This document shows positions 42,986-51,813 of a stretch of 64,000 nucleotides of DNA, in pieces. Source of the stretch: Yoonia vestfoldensis (GTDB lineage Bacteria; Pseudomonadota; Alphaproteobacteria; Rhodobacterales; Rhodobacteraceae). The stretch covers positions 47,031 to 111,030 of the forward strand of contig NZ_CP021432.1 of NCBI RefSeq assembly GCF_002158905.1, in the 5' to 3' direction. A program made the translations under genes and the position numbers. The notes below the pieces were generated by a model that saw only the letters and a list, made by a program, of their open reading frames with translations, had not been told where the DNA came from and did not search any database. The stretch's first letter is position 1. Every line of letters begins with the position of its first letter.

Positions 42986-44200
42986 CTAAATTATGTTTTT
43001 GATTTCTTTATGGTCTGGAATTTGAAACTTAGTGTGCTTTATCGCATCGTCGCCAAAGCCAGACACAGGCCTGGTTCCGTAAAACTCATAAATTTCGCGA
43101 GATCGTTGGAAAGATTGAAAAGTCTGTTGTGCTTCAGCTAGGCAGGAAAATATTCTTAGTTCAGGACCATTCTCAAATGAAGCAGTGCGGGAAATTGAGT
43201 TTCCATCAAATGCAGCGTCTTTGAAGTCATACCCGTCGAGGAAGCGAAAGCCCTCATTGTGAAGTTCTTGTTTAAGGGCCGAAATCTCTTTGTCATCTAT
43301 GCCGCAAAGCAATGTATATGGCGAAAACGGCCTCGCCTCCCGCTTTGAAAGTTTAGAGTACTTCCGTGAAATTGTCTTGAGCAAGTCTTTTACATCTCCC
43401 CTTTGATAGGAATCCTTGCTGACATGGATGATGAAGAGCCTCTCTGCTGATGAGACGTTCAATCCATTAATGAAAAATTCATTTCGGAGTCTTTGAAAAT
43501 GCTTAGCCTTGCCTCTCTTGGCAACGAACCACTCCTCAAAGAGGATTGATGAGGTTTCTATGCGCTTTAGAAATTCTCCCCTTGTGATGACCCGTAAGGC
43601 CTCATCGTTCTGGATAGACAGTTCTTTGATAACTCGAAGAGCGTTGTTGTAGTAGAAAAATTCGGCTGCAAAAAGTGAACAGTCAAACTGCTTTGCAAGC
43701 GCGCCGATGATGGATTCAAATTGATCTTCAAATCTTGCTGCATGCAGTTCGATTGAGAGGGCTTCTAGGAAGTTGGTGAGTTCTAGATCGCTTACTTTCA
43801 GTTCCTCGTGTTGCCTTACCGTAACTCCCTTTGTCGTCTTTGTCAGGAAGTGCTCTTTGAGGAACTCAATGCCAAGTGGCAAGATGAGTTTTTCTTGGCC
43901 GGACTCGAAGTAACCGCTGAGCTTATACTTTATGGATGGTTGGCCGTCCGTGAGGCCCTCTTTGAAGTGCGAAAGCATATAGCTTATGGCTGGCTTTATG
44001 ACCGAATGATTATATTCTGTTTTCTCGTAGTATTTGCATTGAACAGCGGTGGTGTCTGTCGCGGTATGCACATCGATGTCTTCGATGCATTCAACCGACA
44101 CGCTTTCTTGGTCTTCGGCGAGGTCCAGAATGCTCAGAACCGAGCGGTCAAACTGGTAAAAGTACCCTCGAATTGTGAAAACCGCACTACGATCTGTCAA
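42986..44200 (-). CDS. DUF4297 (Cap4-like) nuclease partner of HerA
   Basis: 404 residues with a TTG start at 44200 inside the helicase gene's end (14-base overlap). The N-terminal domain has GYFYQFDRSVLSILDL, then VECIEDIDVHT and TTAVQCKYYEK: a PD-(D/E)XK site (D...QxK) of the DUF4297/Cap4 dsDNA endonuclease class. The C-terminal part (about 150-404) has no family I recognise and may sense the trigger or bind HerA. The start codon is weakly supported. AT-rich like HerA. Confidence 0.82.
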   Translation of the reverse strand: MTDRSAVFTIRGYFYQFDRSVLSILDLAEDQESVSVECIEDIDVHTATDTTAVQCKYYEKTEYNHSVIKPAISYMLSHFKEGLTDGQPSIKYKLSGYFESGQEKLILPLGIEFLKEHFLTKTTKGVTVRQHEELKVSDLELTNFLEALSIELHAARFEDQFESIIGALAKQFDCSLFAAEFFYYNNALRVIKELSIQNDEALRVITRGEFLKRIETSSILFEEWFVAKRGKAKHFQRLRNEFFINGLNVSSAERLFIIHVSKDSYQRGDVKDLLKTISRKYSKLSKREARPFSPYTLLCGIDDKEISALKQELHNEGFRFLDGYDFKDAAFDGNSISRTASFENGPELRIFSCLAEAQQTFQSFQRSREIYEFYGTRPVSGFGDDAIKHTKFQIPDHKEIKNII

Positions 44201-46367
44201 AGAAAGCTTCTTTCATAATAAACTTAGCTAGGTAATGTGGCTCAAGCCTAGATGAAATCGCATCCAACTCCAACAATTCGCGAGTCAAATACGGGTGAAA
44301 TTTCTCCGTAAGCAGATTTCCGGCCCCTGCAAATAGATCGACGTCTTCACCTTCCCCAATCCTCTTGAGAACTTCGGTTATTGATGGGGTCTCGTCCCCC
44401 GCTCCTATTTGAAGGAAGCCATCAAATTGTTCGACAGAAAACCCAAACCCTCTAAGCGCCAGCGCTAAAGTTGTCGTTTTCATTGTACCTACGCGGGTTG
44501 CGATGATTGAGGTTTCTTCGCCCAAGTTGACAAGTGACGCGTTAGTAAATCCCATCTGCGCATAGTTCAGCCGCGCCTCCTCAAGCATTTCAAGCGCCCT
44601 GGCATCCATGTAGAGGGGCTTGGTATCGGCCTCCAACACATCGAACATGCGTGCGATCACCTTGTCATGGATATCGCCCGGGTCGCCACCGAACACAGGT
44701 GGCGCACCTGCCTTGGCGGGTTTGACCATAATTACCTTTTCCTGGTCATGAATTTCCTGAACTAGCCAACGACGTCCGGAAAAGATGAGCATCATCCCAG
44801 GTGAGAGGATGTTGTCGATTGGCAATGTTCCAAGGTCTCGCCCACTTGAGACCAACCGGTATTCTTCGGGCGTCTTGAACACCACGTAAAAACTATAATG
44901 CTCGACGAGCCGCTCTCCGTTTTGGCCCAAGAGTAACAACCCGCCGTCCGTTTGCTCTATCAAGCCCGTTTCAGGATGCCCAAGCGCGCGTAGCACATCA
45001 GTGAACATTACTATGGTGACCTGCCGAAACGGGCCTTCGCGACACAGCACGCTGTATAGAATATTTGCGGGTGCCCCTCCCCGTTGTGCGATTACGGATA
45101 GAATTTGATGGACAAGTGTCGACAGATGCAACGCTTGCGGTTTCGGTGGTTCGCACCAGCCCTCCAAGAGAAGGTCAATCATTGCAATCGACCTTACCAA
45201 GCCCAGCCTCAAACGATCCACAAAACTGCTATCCGAAGTGAGCCTCGTTTCTACAGCGTATTGGCGCAGGATGGCTGGCTGGCCCTCCCTGCGTCCCGAC
45301 CGTCCCAATCGCTGCCGCAGGGCTGCGACGGTGAAGGGTGCGCCAATTTGGGCAACACAGGTAACATCGCCGATGTCGATGCCAAGCTCCAGTGTGGACG
45401 TGCAGACTGCTGTGGTCGGTTTACTGCTGTCTTTCAGGCGGCGTTCAACAAAATCACGGTGGTCGCGCGAAAGGCTGGCATGGTGCGGGTAAAACTCTTG
45501 GGGAAGATGCTCTTGCTCGCAAAGATTGCGCAGTCGGTCAGCGTAAATTTCAACACGTTGTCGGGCACCTGCAAAAACAAGATTGTCGCTTCCCCTTAGA
45601 TGCTCGAATAAATGCGCTGTGACAGCATCTGTGGCAGATGGGGTGTTGTCGTCTTCTCCGCCGGAAAGATACCCACGCAGCTGGAGTTTCAGTTCCGCTT
45701 CTCCGCCATCTGCTTCGATCAATGAGACGTGTTCCACATTGTCAGGCCGCAGATAAGCGCGGGCGAGATCCATGTCGCCAAGCGTCGCAGATAGTCCAAT
45801 CCGGCGGATGGGCCTTTTGATTGCCAACTCAAGACGCGTCAGCAAAGACCGCAATTGCACGCCGCGCTCACTGTCGAGCACAGTGTGCAACTCATCGATC
45901 ACCACCGCCCGAGTTGCACCGAACAGGCGCGCGATTTCCAAACCTCGACGTACGAATAATGCCTCAAGCGACTCTGGCGTTATCAACAGTATCCCTTTGG
46001 GCTTTTTCATCGCGCGCGTTTTGACTGATTGTGACACATCGCCGTGCCACGGCACCACTGGCAGCTCCGCTTCCTGGCAGATACCTTCCAGTCGCCCCGC
46101 CTGATCGGTGATGAGTGCCTTTAGTGGCCCGATGTAGAGCACATCGAATCCGCCGCCCTCCACTGGTTCGTCCAGCACCTGAGAGATCAACGGGAAAAAT
46201 GCGGCCTCTGTCTTGCCGCCGGCCGTCGATGCCGCAACGATGAGGTCGTTGTCGCTTTCATAAATTGTCCGAATAGCCCGCGCCTGAATATCGCGCAACT
46301 CACGCCACCCCTGCTGTCTGATCCACTTCTGAACGGGGCGTGCAAGTTGGTCAAAGGCGCTACTCAT
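44187..46367 (-). CDS. Lhr-like DEAD/DEAH helicase
   Basis: 726 residues, ATG behind GAGGAG. Motifs in order: AASTAGGKTEAAFFP (I), VIDELHTVLD (II, DELH), GLSATLGD (III), VFAGARQRVE (IV), TSTLELGIDIGDV (V) and QRLGRSGRR (VI), followed by a winged-helix region and the Lhr-like beta domain (GMMLIFSGRRWLVQEI). Resembles the helicases that accompany BrxD-type ATPases in BREX-related and TerB-linked DNA-processing operons. Follows the ATPase gene by nine bases. The last 130 codons are AT-richer than the rest, next to the HerA pair. Confidence 0.88.
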   Translation of the reverse strand: MSSAFDQLARPVQKWIRQQGWRELRDIQARAIRTIYESDNDLIVAASTAGGKTEAAFFPLISQVLDEPVEGGGFDVLYIGPLKALITDQAGRLEGICQEAELPVVPWHGDVSQSVKTRAMKKPKGILLITPESLEALFVRRGLEIARLFGATRAVVIDELHTVLDSERGVQLRSLLTRLELAIKRPIRRIGLSATLGDMDLARAYLRPDNVEHVSLIEADGGEAELKLQLRGYLSGGEDDNTPSATDAVTAHLFEHLRGSDNLVFAGARQRVEIYADRLRNLCEQEHLPQEFYPHHASLSRDHRDFVERRLKDSSKPTTAVCTSTLELGIDIGDVTCVAQIGAPFTVAALRQRLGRSGRREGQPAILRQYAVETRLTSDSSFVDRLRLGLVRSIAMIDLLLEGWCEPPKPQALHLSTLVHQILSVIAQRGGAPANILYSVLCREGPFRQVTIVMFTDVLRALGHPETGLIEQTDGGLLLLGQNGERLVEHYSFYVVFKTPEEYRLVSSGRDLGTLPIDNILSPGMMLIFSGRRWLVQEIHDQEKVIMVKPAKAGAPPVFGGDPGDIHDKVIARMFDVLEADTKPLYMDARALEMLEEARLNYAQMGFTNASLVNLGEETSIIATRVGTMKTTTLALALRGFGFSVEQFDGFLQIGAGDETPSITEVLKRIGEGEDVDLFAGAGNLLTEKFHPYLTRELLELDAISSRLEPHYLAKFIMKEAFFDRS

Positions 46368-46376
46368 CCCCGCTCC

Positions 46377-47684
46377 TCAGAGTTTGAAGCTTATCAGATC
46401 ATCGTCACCACTTGGCTGAGCACCAGTCGTTTCCTCCACCTCACTCATGTCTTCGCCTAGATCTTCTGAGACGTCGATCTTCTCGATCAGGTCACTCCAT
46501 TCAACGCCTGGGTTTTGCTCCAGCACGGACAGCAAGTTCACGAAAGCCGTCACAGTATTGCGCGGCGTCCTGAAATAGGCCTCCCCAATCCGGTCGGAAC
46601 AATGGTTCATAAAGGCCTCCAGCGCTGTATCCGGCAAAGCCGTTTCATCGCCTTGCATCACGCGTCTGACATTGGCCAACAGAACAAACAGATCTTCAGG
46701 CGTCAGACTTGCCAGCCGCACAACCGGCCCCGACAAATCAACAAGGCCATCACGGGCGAAGGTGTTTTCTGCCAGCCGCGATTGCAGGGCCTCATAGCTG
46801 TAAAGCCCACGGCGTGTGTTCATCAAAAACTCTGGCGTGCCCCCCATGAGAAACCCAAGGTTCTCGGCACTGCCTTGAAGCACATCGTTCAAAATCCGCA
46901 GAATCTGCTCGTAGTTTGCATTGCGTGCTTGGGACGATGTGAGCTTGAACAGGTTCACCATTTCATCAAGGCCGACAAGCAGCCCTTTGTAACCCGCCTC
47001 GCACACAAATGCCGACATCAGTTTGAGATGATCGTAGACGCTCGCATCATCGACGATCGTGCGCACGCCAAGAGCTTTGCGCGCATCCGTGCGGGTTGCG
47101 AATTCTCCCCTGAGCCAGCGCAGAGCAGCAGACTTAAGCTCGTCATCCCCATTCTCATGACCTTCCCAATATCGCCGAATGACCTCTGCAAATTCAAAGC
47201 CACCAGTGAGTTCTTCGAAATGGCTCAGACGCTCGCGAATAATGGTGCCCGTAGGTACATCTTTTCCCTCGGCGTCTCGGTGCGCTTGGCTGACAAACCG
47301 CTCAACCACACTGGCCAAGGCACCACCATCGGGTTTTGTGCGTGTCGATAGGTTACGCGCCATCTCTGCGTATAGGCCACGTGCCTGACCACCAGTCGCA
47401 TGAATACGTCTGTCAGGTGCAAGATCAGCAAACATCACCACCAGCCCTTTTTCCAATGCCACAAGCCGGATCAAGTTCATAAAGAAGGTTTTGCCCGATC
47501 CATACTCCCCGATAACAAAACGGATGGCAGAGCCACCGTCCGCTATGCGTTCCATGTCTTTCACAAGTTCTTCAATCTCGCGAACGCGACCGACCTGGAT
47601 GTGACGAAGGCCCAATTTGGGCACGACCCCTGCCCGCAACGCCTGAACAATTGCATCGCGCTCACGTGGCTTCAATTTAGACAT
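46377..47684 (-). CDS. BrxD-like (DUF2791) P-loop ATPase
   Basis: 435 residues. It starts SKLKPRERDAIVQALRAGVVP and has the GEYGSGKTFFMNL Walker A (about 59-68), GLLVGLDEMVNL Walker B and LMGGTPEFL sensor of the BREX ATP-binding protein BrxD/DUF2791 family. HIQVGR and REIEELVKDME precede the P loop. Its ATG overlaps the TerB-gene stop by eight bases. In BREX type 2 systems and in TerB-linked operons this ATPase sits beside an Lhr-like helicase, as here. No pglZ/brxZ, brxC or methylase is nearby, so this is not a BREX locus. Confidence 0.87.
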   Translation of the reverse strand: MSKLKPRERDAIVQALRAGVVPKLGLRHIQVGRVREIEELVKDMERIADGGSAIRFVIGEYGSGKTFFMNLIRLVALEKGLVVMFADLAPDRRIHATGGQARGLYAEMARNLSTRTKPDGGALASVVERFVSQAHRDAEGKDVPTGTIIRERLSHFEELTGGFEFAEVIRRYWEGHENGDDELKSAALRWLRGEFATRTDARKALGVRTIVDDASVYDHLKLMSAFVCEAGYKGLLVGLDEMVNLFKLTSSQARNANYEQILRILNDVLQGSAENLGFLMGGTPEFLMNTRRGLYSYEALQSRLAENTFARDGLVDLSGPVVRLASLTPEDLFVLLANVRRVMQGDETALPDTALEAFMNHCSDRIGEAYFRTPRNTVTAFVNLLSVLEQNPGVEWSDLIEKIDVSEDLGEDMSEVEETTGAQPSGDDDLISFKL

Positions 47685-48242
47685 GACGCCCCTCCCCTTC
47701 TAATATTTGCTTTACCGCATCCGCAATCTCGGGAGACACGTCATATCCATCATACTCGTCAAGTAAGGCTTCGTCATAGGCCTCAAAGGCCCATTCGTTT
47801 ACGGCCTCCAATGCACCTGACGACATCAATCCATGCTTTCCGCAAAGCTGCTGGAATGCGTCCTCGGTCCAGTTCTCTTGACCCACCAAATCCGACAGCA
47901 GTGCCCCATGTTTTGCATCGAGCCCAGCAAACAGCGTTAAGTCCTTGGAGTCCCCGCCCTCTACTGCTTCTTCCTCGGCTTCAAATATCTGTCCAAGGAC
48001 AGAAGACACCCGCGCCGTATCTGACCTAATGGCCGCAATCCGCGATGCATCCAGCACTGGCCCCGTTGCCTTTTGTAGTTCAGGAATAGCCTCACCAGAA
48101 TTGCCAGGCTGGGCCGCACGCACAGTCCGTGGCGCGTCGGCAATCTCTCCAGCGTGAAGGTCTGAATAGGCGAGTGATGGATCAAGGCCCAATGCCTTGT
48201 ACACCTTTTCGATGCTGGCGACTTCTTCGGATTGGATGACAC
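47677..48242 (-). pseudogene. TerB-domain protein, C-terminal fragment
   Basis: The 3' part (about 188 codons) of a gene cut by IS3 copy 2. It begins in the middle of the TerB domain (VIQSEEVASIEKVYKALGLD) and ends with the TerB-C region (ENWTEDAFQQLCGKHGLM, YDEALLDEYDGYDVSPEI). Read directly from the IS end, a spurious start (MFYSPVNPG) is appended. Overlaps the ATPase gene. Joined to 49569-51537 at the CAC duplication, the frame is restored. Confidence 0.85.
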
Positions 48243-48283
48243 TGAACCGCCCTGGGTTTACCGGAGAGTAAAACACTCAAAGG

Positions 48284-48625
48284 ATGAACCCTATGACAAA
48301 GAATCGACATACCCCCGCCTATCCTGCCGAACTGCGTGAACGTGGTGTTCGGCTTTTCAGAGAGAACCGTGCTGACTATGCCAGCGACACGGCAGCCTAT
48401 AAGGCAATTGCGCCGAAGCTTGGCTGTTCACCGGACAGCCTGCGCGTCTGGTGTCAGCAGGCCGAACGCGATGCCGGGCAGCGGGCTGGGCTGACAATTG
48501 CCGAGAAGGATCGGATCAAGGAACTTGAGCGTGAGGTCCGTGAACTGCGCCAGGCCAACGAGATCCTGAAGAAGGCCAGCGCATATTTCGCAGCGGCGGA
48601 GCTCGACCGCCCGTTTCGCAAATGA
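48284..48625 (+). CDS. IS3-family transposase orfA, copy 2
   Basis: Protein identical to that at 26326-26667: HTH plus leucine-zipper-like helix, 113 residues. Identity suggests both insertions are recent. Confidence 0.93.
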   Translation: MNPMTKNRHTPAYPAELRERGVRLFRENRADYASDTAAYKAIAPKLGCSPDSLRVWCQQAERDAGQRAGLTIAEKDRIKELEREVRELRQANEILKKASAYFAAAELDRPFRK

Positions 48626-49527
48626 TCGTGTTCATCGACGATCACCGTCGTGTCCATGGTGTCGAGCCGATCTGCCGGGTTCTGGGGATCGCACCATCGA
48701 CGTATTACGCCCTCAAGGCCGTGGAGCGTGATCCGGACCTGGCATCGGATCGGGCTAAGCAGGATCAACTGGACATGGCCGCCATAAAAGAGGCCTTCGA
48801 TGGCAGTCGGGGCCGATACGGCGCGCGCAAGGTTTGGCACCAGTTACGCCGCAGCGGGCACGATATCGCTCGCTGCACTGTGGAGCGGCTTATGAAGGCT
48901 ATGGGATTACAAGGGGTTGTGCGGGGCAAGAAAGTGACCACGACCAACCCCGATACGGCACAACCTTGCCCGGACGACAAGGTGAACCGGGCTTTCGTGG
49001 CCGCTATGCCGAACCAGCTCTGGGTCAGTGACTTCACCTATGTCTCCAGCTGGCAGGGCATGGTCTATGTGGCCTTCGTCATCGACGTCTTCGCCCGCAA
49101 AATCGTCGGCTGGCGCGTCTCGACCTCGATGACCACCGGTTTCGTGCTCGATGCCTTGAACCAGGCCATCTGCCAGCGCGCCCCGTCCGAGGCGGACAAG
49201 CTCATCCACCACAGCGATCGTGGCAGCCAATACCTGTCGATCCGATACACCGAACGGCTGGCCGAGGCTGGGATTGATACTTCGGTGGGCAGCGTTGGTG
49301 ACAGCTACGATAACGCCCTGGCCGAAAGCATCATCGGCCTGTTCAAGACCGAGGTCATCAAGTTTCTCGGTCCATGGAAATCGGTCGGCCAAGTCGAATG
49401 GGAAACTCTCAAGTGGGTCGACTGGTATAACAAAACGCGCCTGCACAGCGCCATCGGATACATTACACCGAACGAAGCAGAGGAGGCATTCTACGCAAAC
49501 TTGAACGTTGACGAAAAAGCAGCGTAA
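48622..49527 (+). CDS. IS3-family transposase orfB, copy 2
   Basis: Protein identical to that at 25424-26329, with an intact DDE triad (LWVSDFTYV, HHSDRGSQY, ALAESIIG). Starts in the ATGA overlap with orfA. Confidence 0.95.
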   Translation: MIVFIDDHRRVHGVEPICRVLGIAPSTYYALKAVERDPDLASDRAKQDQLDMAAIKEAFDGSRGRYGARKVWHQLRRSGHDIARCTVERLMKAMGLQGVVRGKKVTTTNPDTAQPCPDDKVNRAFVAAMPNQLWVSDFTYVSSWQGMVYVAFVIDVFARKIVGWRVSTSMTTGFVLDALNQAICQRAPSEADKLIHHSDRGSQYLSIRYTERLAEAGIDTSVGSVGDSYDNALAESIIGLFKTEVIKFLGPWKSVGQVEWETLKWVDWYNKTRLHSAIGYITPNEAEEAFYANLNVDEKAA

Positions 49528-49568
49528 TCATTGAACCACAAACTCTCCGGTAAACCCGGGGCGGTTCA

Positions 49569-51537
49569 CACCATCGGCGTGTGCCGCACTCACCAAGGCC
49601 GCACGCATCGCCTTTTGGTCTTCAACGCCAACATCTTTGAGTTTGCGGCGCAGCAGCGTCATGTCAGGCGGCACTGCAAGGAACCATGCCATATTTGCCT
49701 GAAGCCGGCGCCGCTCTTGTTCACTCAGCACCGCAGCAGATGCGATTTGAGCCTCCAACGCTTTGCGCTCAGCATCGGCGATACGCCCGTCAGCATGGGC
49801 AACAAACGAGGCAAGAGCCAACTCCATCAACGCTGTCTGATAGCTTGCCGAAACATCTTCCAGCTTTTCGATCTGTTCGCCGAGTTCAAACAAAACCACA
49901 GGCTCTTCCGGTTTTGGTGACCGCAATGCAAAGCGTGGATCAGGTGCCAGCCCAAACCCAAGACGCGCCAAAGCATCTGCCGCTCCCGTTAGCTGTCGCT
50001 TGCCAATCTTCGTGCTGCGTTGTCCTTCGAGCTTTTCGATCACGTCGGCCAACGGAATAAGTCCGCCGCTCTGCATGATCCCACCGGCCCATTCTTTCAG
50101 CGCTTCCATTTCGGTCGACGGGAACAGACTCCAAAGATCTAGTGGCAAGAGAGCGTGCGCTTCGATACTTCCCTTGCCCTCAGGGTTTCGACCAAGATAG
50201 CGGCTCAGCTTATCAAGATCGTCTATCACTTCATCAGCGACTTCCTGTGCGATCTCGACCGGCTTTCGCAATCCGGAGATATCAGGAACGGGTTTGCCGT
50301 CGGCCGTCGGGTTGATAGTTCCTTCGAACTCGCTTGAGGCTGCACGATACGTTGCTTTGAGGTGTTTACGCGGCTTGCTGACCTTTAGGCCATTTGGGAA
50401 GCGATCGTCGAACCGGATCTTGAATAGCGCGAGGAATTCATTGCGGCAGCGCGTAGCGGGCGTGCGTAAATGGCTCTCCGGATGGCACATCAACCAGCTC
50501 AGAACCCAGTCTGCACTTAGGGTTTCTCCCTTATCAAGACGAGCGCCAATCGCATACTTCAGCGAAAAAGGAAGCTCCCAACCTTGACGTTCAAACGTCG
50601 GTTCCAGCGCATCAGACTCAGTTTCGGCAAGTGTCGCGATATCGAGAAATTCACCCAAGTATCGTTTGACCGAATGGTTCTCAGGATAGAGAGAAATCAA
50701 TCGCCGAACTTCGGCGATGATATCCTGGGCATCCGCGTTGGTTTGGTCGACGAAAAACCTTCTTTCCAACCCATAGAAGTACAAGAACATGTAGCCCGGA
50801 TCGTAGGATGGGTCAGAACGGCCACTCGCCAACCATTCAAGATAGGTTGCCCTGCTTCGTGCTGAAATATCGGAGTACCCAGGCCAGTACGACATGCCCT
50901 CCCCTGCCCTATCGTCTCCTGTCCTAGCAACAGAGAGTGACGGATCGATATAAGCCCTGCATTTGTCGCGATAACCATGGTGATTGAGTAATAGCGGCGT
51001 CCCGACATAGACCATTCCACCAATATCTCGTCCGGCAACAGTCGCTGTCTCTGCCGCAGGTATCCAGCCATTTTTGCGGGAATTTGATTGCGACTTATGG
51101 GATGATGGCCGTGCATTCTCATACCGCTTTGCAATGGCCGAAAGTGCTGGTGCTGCCGTTTGGCCAGGCCGCACAATTTCTGAATAGTTCTGTTTTGTTG
51201 GTTTGGGCGGTGCTATCGAAGGCGATTGAACAGTATTCGCTTCGCGCGTTCTCTCTCGCTCACGTTCGATGCGTTTTTCGTGGGCACTTACGCGCGCCAC
51301 TGGCTCGGATTGAGTTACTTTTGTGTTTGTTGTTTCTGCGGCAACCGCTTTGGCTTCCACTTTTCGGGATCGTCTCTTTTCTTGCCACCATACCAAAACG
51401 ATAGGCAATCCAAAGGCAAAGAGCATTTGACCGCCAACGGGCCAGCCTTCCAACACGGTCACTACGGCAACTATGCACAGCAATAAATAGAGCGCGTAAA
51501 AAAATAGAACTCGAAAAAGCTTTAGTATTGATGCCAT
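49569..51537 (-). pseudogene. TerB-domain membrane protein, N-terminal fragment
   Basis: First gene of the defence-like operon, from the ATG at 51537 (AGAGGG). Two hydrophobic helices (about residues 6-30 and 35-48) and a basic stop-transfer segment, then a polar linker. The TerB-N domain covers about 175-300 (GMVYVGTPLLLNHHGYRDKCRAYI-type start, LEWLASGRSDPSYDPGYMF). A long middle follows, then the TerB domain (LALASFVAHADGRIADAE) up to AAHADG at the IS3 junction. As it stands, translation runs into IS3 and ends GFTGEFVVQ. The intact gene would encode 843 residues. Confidence 0.87.
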
Positions 51538-51813
51538 TAACAAAACCCTCTTGTGAATTACTTTAGTTTGTTAAGCTTTTGCTGCAATCACTATCGTTAA
51601 AGTAGCAACGCAAATCTTTTGAGTTTCTCAAATTATGTTCGAAAGTGTCTTCGCGACGGTGCTTCCTTCAAAAGCAATGACACGCCTTCCGCGCCTGATA
51701 TGTGCACCAACTCAATCATCGATTTTCATGGGCGCCGAAGCGTGGTGCGAGTATGATAAGAAGCGCACCAAACCCAGATTCCCCTTAGCTGTCGGTGACC
51801 AACGCGCAGCCAT
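51538..51813. other. Intergenic region upstream of the TerB operon
   Basis: 276 bases, AT-rich near 51540-51640, which is where the operon promoter should lie. A short + strand frame over 51635-51874 has no ribosome site and overlaps the Fic gene; I do not consider it real. Confidence 0.4.

Larger units (their letters stand above)
48243..49568 (+). mobile_element. IS3-family element, copy 2 (1326 bp)
   Basis: Same length, ends and encoded proteins as copy 1, in inverse orientation. Target duplication CAC (48240-48242 and 49569-49571). Inserted within the TerB-domain gene, opposite to the operon's direction, so it probably also blocks read-through from the operon promoter. Confidence 0.95.

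Noticed and set aside
36377..47684. BREX system because of the BrxD-like ATPase and Lhr-like helicase
   Set aside because: No PglZ/BrxZ, BrxC or BrxX-type methylase is present; the partners are TerB, HerA, DUF4297 and YhaON.
25383..49568. Composite transposon bounded by the two IS3 copies
   Set aside because: Each copy has its own 3-bp duplication (GTT, CAC) and each interrupted gene is restored in place, so the copies inserted independently.
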